Assembly: GCF_019331715.1 (NCBI RefSeq)
Contig: NZ_JAHBBG010000013.1
Location: 1 to 64,000 of the forward strand
Direction: 5' to 3'
Length of the DNA: 64,000 nucleotides
Origin: Bifidobacterium simiiventris
GTDB lineage: Bacteria; Actinomycetota; Actinomycetes; Actinomycetales; Bifidobacteriaceae
The position numbers and the translations under genes were made by a program. Of this stretch, positions 9,195 through 16,308 are shown piece after piece (within the stretch, counting starts at the first letter, position 1; each line of letters starts with the position of its first letter). A model generated the notes under the pieces. It did not search any database. It worked only from the letters and a program-made list of their open reading frames with translations, and was not told the origin of the DNA.

Positions 9195-9899
9195 TCAGGC
9201 TCGCAGGAGGGGGAGGACCTGGGTGAGGTCGCGTTCGTTGATGGCGTGATGGGCGGCAAGCTGGGTCTTCGGTTTCGCACAGAACGCGATGCCGAGACCG
9301 GCCGCCTGAATCATCGGGATGTCATTTGCACCGTCGCCCACGGCCACGGTCTGGGCCATCGGCACGCCGTCGCGCTTCGCCCACGCCTGCAACGCGTGCA
9401 GCTTCACCGTCTTGCACACGATGTCACCGACCACCTGCCCGGTCAGTACCCCATCGGCGACCTCCAGCCGGTTCGCCAGCCAGTAATCGATCTTCGCGTC
9501 GGCCGCCAGTCGGTCCACCACCTCGTGGAATCCGCCCGACACCACGCCGATCTTCCAGCCGTGCACATGCAGCTCGTCGATCAACTCGAGCGCGCCGCAA
9601 GTGAAATGCAGCGACTCGTACACCGTATCGAATACCGAAACCGGCAGTCCACGCAGCAACGCGACCCGCGCGCGCAACGCCTCGCAGAACTCCAGTTCGC
9701 CGCGCATCGCACGTTCCGTCACCGCGGCGATCTCGTCACCGCAGCCGGCCGCCTCGCCCAACTGGTCGATGACCTCCTCGTCGATCAGCGTCGAATCGAC
9801 ATCCATCACCAGCAAACCGGGCGCGGACAAGGTCGGCGTGTCAAGATCCTGCAATGTTTCGTCAAGCATACGTTCGATTGTCGAAAAACGTTGGGACAA
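9195..9899 (-). CDS. serB: Phosphoserine phosphatase
   Basis: A HAD-family SerB, last step of serine synthesis (O-phosphoserine to serine). Motif I is LLVMDVDSTLIDEEV (DxDST), motif II VVSGGF, motif IV GDGANDIPMIQAAG. Length is about 224-234 residues, i.e. the catalytic domain without an ACT domain. The start is uncertain: TTG at 9899 has AGGGG upstream; the ATG at 9869 has no visible Shine-Dalgarno site but begins closer to the family's usual N-terminus. With the TTG start, the gene begins only 8 nt from the divergent dedA start, leaving no room for conventional promoters between them. Confidence 0.9.
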   Translation of the reverse strand: MSQRFSTIERMLDETLQDLDTPTLSAPGLLVMDVDSTLIDEEVIDQLGEAAGCGDEIAAVTERAMRGELEFCEALRARVALLRGLPVSVFDTVYESLHFTCGALELIDELHVHGWKIGVVSGGFHEVVDRLAADAKIDYWLANRLEVADGVLTGQVVGDIVCKTVKLHALQAWAKRDGVPMAQTVAVGDGANDIPMIQAAGLGIAFCAKPKTQLAAHHAINERDLTQVLPLLRA

Positions 9900-9907
9900 T
9901 GACCCCT

Positions 9908-10612
9908 ATGACTTTTTTCGCGACCACGCTGCCGACCGTCACCCTCGCCGCCAACGACATCGCCGTGTGCACGACCGGCGAAACCGGACTGATCGGCGCG
10001 ATCACGGACTGGCTTGTCGGCCTTATGGAAACGGTAGGCGGCATCGGCGTGGCATTCGCCATCGCGCTCGAATCGATCTTCCCGCCCATTCCCAGTGAAG
10101 TGATCCTCCCGCTCGCCGGATTCACGGCCGCTCGCGGCACGCTGAACTTGGCCGAGGCGATTATCTGGGCGACCGTCGGCTCGTTGCTCGGCGCGTGGGC
10201 GTTGTATGGCATCTCGCGCTGGGTCGGGCTGCATCGTATCCATCGTGCGGCCGACGTGATTCCCGGAGTCAGTCGCAAGGACGTGAACAAGGCCAACGAC
10301 TGGTTCACCCGATACGGCACATGGTCGGTGCTTATCGGCCGCGTGATCCCGGTTGTGCGCTCGCTGATCTCGATCCCGGCAGGATTCAACCGCATGAACT
10401 TCGCGCAGTTCACCGGCTGGACGCTGCTCGGCTCGGCTGTGTGGAACACGATCCTCGTGTCGACCGGCTACCTGCTCGGCGACCAGTGGTGCTCGATCCT
10501 TGGCGTGCTCGGCGTGTTCGAAGATGTGGTGATCGTCGCTTTCATCGTGGTCATCGCGGTGCTTGCCGTGCGCAAGATCCGTAGCATGATGGCAGCGAAG
10601 AAGAACCGATAG
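9908..10612 (+). CDS. DedA-family membrane protein
   Basis: A 234-residue integral membrane protein of the DedA/VTT family. The signature region is AFAIALESIFPPIPSEVILPLAGF (residues about 50-73), followed by an arginine-containing segment WSVLIGRVIPVVRSLISIPAG and several hydrophobic helices. DedA proteins support membrane homeostasis; recent work on the family proposes undecaprenyl-phosphate or phospholipid flipping. The ATG at 9908 lacks a clear ribosome-binding site and the gene starts almost back-to-back with serB. A 26-nt gap separates it from the ARC-type ATPase, so the two may be co-transcribed. Confidence 0.86.
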   Translation: MTFFATTLPTVTLAANDIAVCTTGETGLIGAITDWLVGLMETVGGIGVAFAIALESIFPPIPSEVILPLAGFTAARGTLNLAEAIIWATVGSLLGAWALYGISRWVGLHRIHRAADVIPGVSRKDVNKANDWFTRYGTWSVLIGRVIPVVRSLISIPAGFNRMNFAQFTGWTLLGSAVWNTILVSTGYLLGDQWCSILGVLGVFEDVVIVAFIVVIAVLAVRKIRSMMAAKKNR

Positions 10613-10638
10613 GAACCGAAAGACAAGCGAGGCATACG

Positions 10639-12183
10639 ATGGGCGAAGAGCGCAGCGCCGAGGAGCTGGCCGAATTGAACGACCGGCTGATGGAGAAGAA
10701 CCATGCGCTCGCCCAGGCACTGACTCGCGCGAGCAAAGAACTGACGAAGGCCAAGTCGCAGCTTGCGCAGCTTGCCCAGCCGCCGCTCACGTTTGCCACG
10801 ATGATCCGCGTCGACTCCGTACATACCGACGACGACGGCATCCAGCATGCCTCCGCCGAAGTGCTTTCCGGCACGCGCCGCATGGTCGTGCCCGTCGCCG
10901 CCAACGTCAACGCGTCACGGCTTGCGGCCGGCAACACGGTCATGCTCAACGAGAACATGGTGCTGGTCGAACAGCGCGGCCCGGATACGCTCGGCGCGGT
11001 GCGCACCGTCAAGGAACCGCTTACCGACGGCCGTCTGCTTGTCGTGGACGCATCCGGCAACCCTCGGCTGATCCGGCGTGCCAGCGCGCTCGCATCCGTC
11101 GCGATCAATCCCGCCGACCGCGTGGTCGTGGACAATGCGGACCGCATCGCGCTCGAAGTATTGCCCGAAACCGACGATGCGGATCTCGTGCTCGAAGAGA
11201 CTCCGGACGTCACATTCGCGGACATCGGCGGCCTCGACGAGCAGATCGAACGCATCCGCGACGCGGTGCAGCTTCCGTTCCTGCACCGCGCGCTGTTCGA
11301 ACGCTACGATTTGACCCCGCCGAAGGGCGTGCTGCTGTACGGCCCTCCCGGCAACGGCAAGACGCTCATTGCCAAGGCTGTCGCGCATGCGCTCGCGGAC
11401 GGCTCTGGTAACGGTTCGGGCGTGTTCCTGTCGGTCAAGGGGCCGGAGTTGCTGAACAAGTTCGTCGGAGAATCCGAGCGACTCGTGCGCATGATCTTCA
11501 AACGAGCCCGCGAACGCGCCGCCGACGGTCGGCCGGTCATCGTGTTCATCGACGAGATGGATTCGCTGCTGCGCACGCGCGGCTCCGGCGTCTCGTCGGA
11601 CGTGGAGACGACGATTGTGCCGCAGTTCCTGGCTGAATTGGATGGCGTGGAACGGCTCGACAATGTAATGGTGATCGGCGCTTCGAATCGCATCGACATG
11701 ATCGACCCGGCTGTGTTGCGACCGGGACGGCTGGACGTGAAGATTCATGTGGAACGGCCGGGAGCGGCCGGTGCGGTGTCGATCGTGCGGCATTACCTGA
11801 CCGATGACCTGCCGCTCGAACCGGGCACGGACGCGGAATCGTTGACGCGTGTGCTGGTGCAGAATATCTACGATCGGTCCGAACGGCGGCATCTATGCGA
11901 TCTATACAATGATCAGGGCGTCTGGTCGGCGCTGTTCCTGGCCGACGTGGCGTCCGGCGCGATGCTCAAGAACATCGTGGACCGGGCGAAGACGAAGGCG
12001 GTCAAGGCTTCGATCGAATCCGGTTCGCCGGTCGCGCTGGATGCGGCGATGCTGGGGGATGCGGTCGAGGACGAGTTCGCGGAGACGCGCGATTCGGTGC
12101 TGGATGCGGATCCCGAACAGTGGAGCCGGATTAACGGGCTGGACGCTGGGCGCGTGGTGCGCATTCGTGCGGTGGCGGTGTGA
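10639..12183 (+). CDS. arc: ARC/Mpa-type proteasome-associated AAA ATPase
   Basis: A 514-residue AAA ATPase. An N-terminal coiled coil (about 5-45; EELAELNDRLMEKNHALAQA) and an OB-fold interdomain (about 50-190) precede one AAA module with Walker A GPPGNGKT (about 235-242), Walker B VIVFIDEMDS (about 301-310), and SRH-like residues in GASNRIDMIDPAVLRPGR. This is the architecture of actinobacterial ARC/Mpa, which unfolds pupylated proteins for the 20S proteasome. The C-terminus reads GRVVRIRAVAV and lacks the QYL-type tail used by Mpa to dock on the 20S core. No dop, pup, pafA or proteasome subunit gene is adjacent; proS follows. Confidence 0.88.
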   Translation: MGEERSAEELAELNDRLMEKNHALAQALTRASKELTKAKSQLAQLAQPPLTFATMIRVDSVHTDDDGIQHASAEVLSGTRRMVVPVAANVNASRLAAGNTVMLNENMVLVEQRGPDTLGAVRTVKEPLTDGRLLVVDASGNPRLIRRASALASVAINPADRVVVDNADRIALEVLPETDDADLVLEETPDVTFADIGGLDEQIERIRDAVQLPFLHRALFERYDLTPPKGVLLYGPPGNGKTLIAKAVAHALADGSGNGSGVFLSVKGPELLNKFVGESERLVRMIFKRARERAADGRPVIVFIDEMDSLLRTRGSGVSSDVETTIVPQFLAELDGVERLDNVMVIGASNRIDMIDPAVLRPGRLDVKIHVERPGAAGAVSIVRHYLTDDLPLEPGTDAESLTRVLVQNIYDRSERRHLCDLYNDQGVWSALFLADVASGAMLKNIVDRAKTKAVKASIESGSPVALDAAMLGDAVEDEFAETRDSVLDADPEQWSRINGLDAGRVVRIRAVAV

Positions 12184-12313
12184 GGGAGTGCGAGGTCCTT
12201 GCGTGTTCCCGTTCGTCATGATGGCATCCCGTGTACGATCTCTTAGTCAATCTGCGATTGATAGCTCTCTCGGCCGAGGGAGTCGGGGCATAAGGTGTCG
12301 GCTTGATTGAGTA

Positions 12314-12337
12314 CTTTGGAACCTATGAGTTCCAAAG
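12314..12337 (+). promoter_or_regulatory. Inverted repeat enclosing the proS start codon
   Basis: Perfect 9-bp arms CTTTGGAAC (12314-12322) and GTTCCAAAG (12329-12337) leave a 6-nt loop, CTATGA, that contains the ATG. The only Shine-Dalgarno-like bases (GGAA) are inside the stem. It could restrain translation initiation or be a DNA operator. Confidence 0.45.
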
Positions 12338-14127
12338 CACTTCGTATGTCTACCCTGTTCCTGCGCACGCTGCGCGAGGATCCCGCCGACGCGGACGTCG
12401 ATTCCGCGAAACTGCTGCAGCGAGCCGGCTACATCCGCAAGGCCGCGCCCGGCATCTGGACGTGGCTGCCGCTCGGCCTGCGTGTTCTGAACAAGATCGA
12501 GGAGATCATCCGCGAGGAGATGAACGGCATCGGCGCGCAGGAGGTGCACTTCCCGGCGCTGCTGCCGCGCGAACCGTACGAGGCCACCCACCGCTGGGAG
12601 GAGTACGGCGACAACATCTTCCGTCTCAAGGACCGTCATCAGGCCGACTACCTGCTCGCGCCGACGCACGAGGAGATGTTCACGCTGCTCGTCAAGGACA
12701 TGTACTCGTCGTACAAGGACCTGCCGGTCGTGCTCTACCAGATCCAGACCAAGTACCGTGACGAGTTCCGCCCGCGCGCCGGCCTGATCCGCGGCCGCGA
12801 GTTCGTGATGAAGGACGCCTACTCGTTCAACGTGGACGAGGAAGGCATGCGCAAGGCGTACATGGACGAGCGCGGCGCGTACGAGCGCGTGTTCCAGCGC
12901 ATCGGCCTCAAGTACGTGCCGGTGTTCGCGATGTCCGGCCCGATGGGCGGCTCCGCGTCCGAGGAGTTCCTGGCGCCGATGCCGATCGGCGAGGACACGT
13001 TCGCGCTGGCACCCTCCGGCAAGGCATGGAACGTCGAGGCGCTGCACACGCCCGAACTGCCCGAGATCGATGCTTCCTCCACCCCGGCAGCTTCCAAGGA
13101 GCCGACGCCGGACGCGAAGACCATCGACAAGATGATCGAACGCGCCAACGCCGACCATCCGCGTACGGACGGCCGTTCTTGGGAGGCGTCCGACATCCTG
13201 AAGAACGTGGTGATCGCCGTCAAGCACCCGGAGGATGCGGAGCACGACGAGCCGTGGCGCGAGATCATCGTCGTCGGCGTGCCGGGCGACCGTACGGTCG
13301 ACATGAAGCGTCTCGAGGCGCAGTTCGCGCCCGCCGAGCTGGAAGAGGCCACCGAAGAGGATCTCAAGGCGCATCCGGAACTGGTGCCGGGGTACATCGG
13401 ACCGATGGTGCTGGGGCCGCAGGGCCCGGCAGCCGGCGTCAAGGAACCGCTGCGCTACCTTGTGGACGCGCATGTGGTCAAAGGCTCCGCATGGTTCACC
13501 GGTGCCGACGAGCATGAGGTCGACTACTACAACCTCGTCTACGGCCGTGATTTCCAGGCCGACGGCGTGGTGGAGGCCGTCGAGGTGCGCCACGGCGACA
13601 TGAGCCCGGACGGTTCCGGCCCGTTGAGCTTCGAGCGCGGTGTGGAGATCGGCCAGGTGTTCCAGCTCGGCCTCAAGTACTCCAAGGCGCTGGATCTGAA
13701 GGTGCTCGACCAGAACGGCAAGACCGTGCCGGTGTGGATGGGCTGCTACGGCATCGGCGTGTCCCGTGTGCTCGCGTGCGTGGCTGAAACGCATCACGAT
13801 GAGAAGGGCCTTGCATGGCCGTCCGTGATCGCGCCGGCCCAGGTGCACGTCGTGGCCACCGGCAAGGATGCGGCTGCGTTCGAGGCCGCCGAGCAGCTCG
13901 TCGCCGATCTTGAGGAACGCGGCGTCGAGGTTATCTACGACGACCGTAAGAAGGTGTCTCCGGGCGTCAAGTTCAAGGACGCCGAGCTGATCGGCGTGCC
14001 GCTGATCGCCGTCGCGGGCCGTGACACGGTCAACAACGGCACGATCGAGGTGCGCGACCGCAACGGCGAGAACTCGGTCGCCGTTCCGGTCGCCGACGCC
14101 GTCTCCGCGATCGTCGACCGTCTGTGA
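12325..14127 (+). CDS. proS: Prolyl-tRNA synthetase
   Basis: A 600-residue class II aminoacyl-tRNA synthetase charging tRNA-Pro. It starts [19 protein letters not shown] and has [19 protein letters not shown], motif 2 ([26 protein letters not shown] region), the long bacterial editing (INS) domain between about 220 and 410, motif 3 ([10 protein letters not shown]) and the anticodon domain with APAQVHVV. Full-length bacterial type. ATG at 12325 is preferred; an in-frame TTG lies 18 nt upstream and another ATG 21 nt downstream. The start codon sits in the loop of a perfect hairpin. Confidence 0.95.
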   Translation: MSSKALRMSTLFLRTLREDPADADVDSAKLLQRAGYIRKAAPGIWTWLPLGLRVLNKIEEIIREEMNGIGAQEVHFPALLPREPYEATHRWEEYGDNIFRLKDRHQADYLLAPTHEEMFTLLVKDMYSSYKDLPVVLYQIQTKYRDEFRPRAGLIRGREFVMKDAYSFNVDEEGMRKAYMDERGAYERVFQRIGLKYVPVFAMSGPMGGSASEEFLAPMPIGEDTFALAPSGKAWNVEALHTPELPEIDASSTPAASKEPTPDAKTIDKMIERANADHPRTDGRSWEASDILKNVVIAVKHPEDAEHDEPWREIIVVGVPGDRTVDMKRLEAQFAPAELEEATEEDLKAHPELVPGYIGPMVLGPQGPAAGVKEPLRYLVDAHVVKGSAWFTGADEHEVDYYNLVYGRDFQADGVVEAVEVRHGDMSPDGSGPLSFERGVEIGQVFQLGLKYSKALDLKVLDQNGKTVPVWMGCYGIGVSRVLACVAETHHDEKGLAWPSVIAPAQVHVVATGKDAAAFEAAEQLVADLEERGVEVIYDDRKKVSPGVKFKDAELIGVPLIAVAGRDTVNNGTIEVRDRNGENSVAVPVADAVSAIVDRL

Positions 14128-14173
14128 CGTCTATCGCACGGTTCTGACGCCGGTTTATCCGACTATCTGATGC

Positions 14174-14209
14174 CGAGAGGCCCTCTTCCATGCGGAGGAG
14201 GGCCTCTCG
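14174..14209 (+). terminator. proS terminator
   Basis: A 16-bp stem with one mismatch (arms 14174-14189 and 14194-14209) and a 4-nt ATGC loop, 46 nt after the proS stop. Confidence 0.75.
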
Positions 14210-14266
14210 CGTTCAGGACGCAGGGTTTCCTGGATCGAGGCCAGAGACTTTGCGGTGTATTCGTTG

Positions 14267-14318
14267 CTCCCGGGCATACGGCCGGATCGGCATGCGAAAA
14301 TGGCCGTAAGCCCGGGAG
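14267..14318. repeat. 17-bp inverted repeat in the proS-ssb spacer
   Basis: Arms 14267-14283 and 14302-14318 match except for one base, with an 18-nt loop. The GCCCGGGA core occurs once more nearby at about 14378. Role unknown; it may be a second terminator. Confidence 0.45.
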
Positions 14319-14425
14319 GGAGGGGGGCGGCAGCATGGCGAACAGCTTGGTGTGGAGTTGAGTGTGCTGAATCATAAGCCCGGGAACGGAAGAGGCGGCG
14401 CGATGAACGGCACGGGTGGATCGGG

Positions 14426-14533
14426 TTATCCACAATGTGTATGCATATCGGAGCATCGGACTCTGTACGGCAATGGTGGGGCAATCGATTGATGTGGATA
14501 ATTCGACGAATTGCACACATCGAGTTATCCACA
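14426..14533. promoter_or_regulatory. Cluster of three perfect DnaA boxes
   Basis: The consensus DnaA box TTATCCACA occurs exactly at 14426-14434 (+), 14493-14501 (-, read as TGTGGATAA) and 14525-14533 (+). All three lie within 108 bp of the 632-bp gap between proS and the SSB-paralogue gene. No dnaA, dnaN or rpmH is nearby, so this is unlikely to be oriC. A DnaA-titration or DnaA-responsive regulatory site for the downstream gene is the likely reading. The rest of the gap holds the two inverted repeats listed separately. Confidence 0.65.
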
Positions 14534-14759
14534 ACACGCCCGAACCCTGAGGCTGCGTCCACAGTCCCCGAAAAGCGTCCGATCGCCGCGCCGCATACGG
14601 CATAGTGGTGTTCACCGCGTGGATCACAGTGCGGGTCGACGATAGGAACGCCGTCTCTCTCCACCTCCACTCTCCACATATCAGGCGTTCCGGGCAGGTC
14701 TCCGCACTGTGATTCGCGCAGTCCACTTCAGTTCCGCTTCAGCGATGAAAGGACCGATC

Positions 14760-15551
14760 ATGGCACTGCAACAAGGACAGATCACCATCACCGGCCGCGT
14801 AGGCAGTAATCCGCAAGGGCACGGCAACGGCAGTCCGCCCACCATCTGCACGTTCCGGCTCGGCAGCACGCGCGGTTACTACGACGCCAGCCGGAAGTGG
14901 CGCTCGCTGCCGACCACGTGGATCACCGTGAAAGCGTACCGCACGCTGGCGGCCAATGTGCATGCCTCGGTGCGCACCGGCGATCCGATCATCGTCGTCG
15001 GCGTGCTCGCCACGGAGGAATGGTCCTCCGAGAACGGGGAGAAGCGTTCGCGCATCGTCATCGAGGCCAGCAATGTAGGGCATGACCTCAACTACGGCAT
15101 GACCAGGCCGAGCGCGGGCAAACGTGAAAGCGGCGGTGAAACTGGAGCAGGGGCTGGCGGCGGCAATGGAGGTCAAGGTGCGGTGGACGCCGCTACCGGT
15201 GTGAACGGTGCGGTCGCCGGTTCCGTGCCTGAACCGGTAAGTCTATTGGCCAACGACCCCTATCGAGGCTCCAATGCGCAGGTGAATATGCCGGCCAACG
15301 GTGGTGCCTCGGCGGCTACTGGCGCGTCGGATTGCGGGGCGGCGGTCGTGGGTGGCGTAGATGGAGATGCTGCACGGTCTGCGTCCGTCGGTTCGGCGGG
15401 CGATGCTGATGGCAATGATGGCCAAGCGCCTGACGCCCGCCAGTACACCAACGGTTTTGCTCAACCTGTGCAGGATGCGGATGGGTCTGGCGATGCGGTT
15501 CCTCCGCCCAACGAACCGCCGGGAGATGAATTCGGCGCCGGCGAATTCTAA
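14760..15551 (+). CDS. Single-stranded DNA-binding protein paralogue
   Basis: A 263-residue protein with an N-terminal OB fold of the SSB family (residues about 3-112: GQITITGRVGSNP, FRLGSTRGYYD, WITVKAYRTLAANVHASVRTGDPIIVVG, IEASNVGHDLNYG). A long low-complexity glycine/alanine/asparagine-rich tail follows, ending PPGDEFGAGEF. The tail end is acidic with a terminal Phe, resembling but not matching the canonical DDDIPF partner-binding tip. ATG at 14760 has AAAGGA upstream and matches family starts; the longer frame begins at 14709. Canonical ssb normally lies between rpsF and rpsR, so this is probably a second SSB. Three perfect DnaA boxes lie upstream. Confidence 0.82.
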   Translation: MALQQGQITITGRVGSNPQGHGNGSPPTICTFRLGSTRGYYDASRKWRSLPTTWITVKAYRTLAANVHASVRTGDPIIVVGVLATEEWSSENGEKRSRIVIEASNVGHDLNYGMTRPSAGKRESGGETGAGAGGGNGGQGAVDAATGVNGAVAGSVPEPVSLLANDPYRGSNAQVNMPANGGASAATGASDCGAAVVGGVDGDAARSASVGSAGDADGNDGQAPDARQYTNGFAQPVQDADGSGDAVPPPNEPPGDEFGAGEF

Positions 15552-15600
15552 CGGCGTGCCGAAGCGTGTGTGAGCCTGTTGATGATATTGGTGACGTTTG

Positions 15601-15613
15601 ACGTTACTAACGT
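15601..15613. promoter_or_regulatory. Candidate higBA operator
   Basis: Perfect palindrome ACGTTA-C-TAACGT, 14 bp before the higB start codon. Its position suits autorepression by the HigA-type antitoxin. Confidence 0.45.
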
Positions 15614-15627
15614 AAAGCGGTAGTATC

Positions 15628-15921
15628 ATGTTTATTGCGACGAGAGACAAGGAGCTAGAAGAATTTCTCTATGGCGGACCATATCCGAGAGAGTATCCGA
15701 CCGGTTGCGAACGGCAGTTGGCCCGCCGTTTGCAGATGCTGAAAGCAGCTCAGTCACTGCGTGATCTTGCGGTACCTCCCGCCAACCGACTCGAACGATT
15801 GTCCGGGAACCTGTCGGGGTATTGGAGCATTCGGGTCAATCGTCAGTATCGACTTGTTTTTCGTTGGAACGACAAGGACAAGGAGGCGTATGATGTCTAT
15901 TTCGACGACTACCACGATTGA
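15628..15921 (+). CDS. higB: HigB/RelE-family toxin
   Basis: A 97-residue type II toxin of the HigB/RelE superfamily, which cleaves mRNA on the ribosome. Visible features are the LRDLAVPPANRLERLSGNLSGYWSIRVNRQYRLVFRW core (about 48-84), the conserved WSIRVNxQYRLVF strand and the C-terminal AYDVYFDDYH. The toxin gene precedes the antitoxin gene, the order characteristic of higBA. It overlaps the antitoxin gene by 29 nt, so the two are translationally coupled. A small palindrome sits in the promoter region. Confidence 0.88.
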   Translation: MFIATRDKELEEFLYGGPYPREYPTGCERQLARRLQMLKAAQSLRDLAVPPANRLERLSGNLSGYWSIRVNRQYRLVFRWNDKDKEAYDVYFDDYHD

Positions 15922-16207
15922 GGACGACGGCCGTGTGCTCAGCACTCCGGGAGAGATTCTTAAAGAAGAATTCCTTGAGCCGTTGGGCATCAGCAACTAT
16001 CGGCTGGCCAAAACTATAGGCGTGTCGGAGACTGCGGTCGGTGAAATCGTCCGTGGCGAGCGTCGGATCAGCGTGGCGATGGCGTATCGACTTGCGCGTG
16101 CGCTCGGCACGACTCCTGAATTCTGGATGAATCTGCAGCGCGACTGGGATGTATATACCTTTGACGCCAGTTGTCTGGGCGATATACAGCCTCTGGTCAA
16201 GGCGTAA
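15893..16207 (+). CDS. higA: HigA-family antitoxin, XRE-type HTH
   Basis: A 104-residue antitoxin. The helix-turn-helix runs about 25-75 (PLGISNYRLAKTIGVSETAVGEIVRGERRIS) and is followed by the family motif LARALGTTPEFWMNLQ. It neutralises HigB and should repress the operon. Two adjacent ATGs occur (15890, 15893); AAGGAGG within higB favours the second (7-nt spacing). The stop codon lies inside the left arm of the downstream terminator. Confidence 0.88.
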   Translation: MSISTTTTIEDDGRVLSTPGEILKEEFLEPLGISNYRLAKTIGVSETAVGEIVRGERRISVAMAYRLARALGTTPEFWMNLQRDWDVYTFDASCLGDIQPLVKA

Positions 16208-16256
16208 CAGTAGGGGGTGCGCCGAACGGTGTACGAGCGGCGCACCCCCTACTGTT
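16206..16256. terminator. Bidirectional terminator between higA and the M13 peptidase gene
   Basis: Perfect 19-bp inverted repeat, arms 16206-16224 and 16238-16256, with a 13-nt loop. The left arm overlaps the higA stop codon. It lies between convergent genes. Confidence 0.8.
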
Positions 16257-16308
16257 CAGGATGCTGTTTTGCAACGAACGACGTCTTGAGGCGTCGCCGA
16301 GTAGTGCA

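Noticed and set aside
12247..13848. 533-codon open frame antisense to proS
   Set aside because: No family-like sequence (His/Val/Asp/Arg-rich shadow composition); proS on the other strand is unambiguous.
14170..14361. 63-codon frame across the proS terminator
   Set aside because: Runs through two inverted repeats and has no ribosome-binding site or family features.
14426..14533. Chromosomal origin of replication
   Set aside because: DnaA boxes are present, but no dnaA, dnaN, recF or rpmH lies nearby and there is no obvious AT-rich unwinding region; a regulatory or titration site is more likely.
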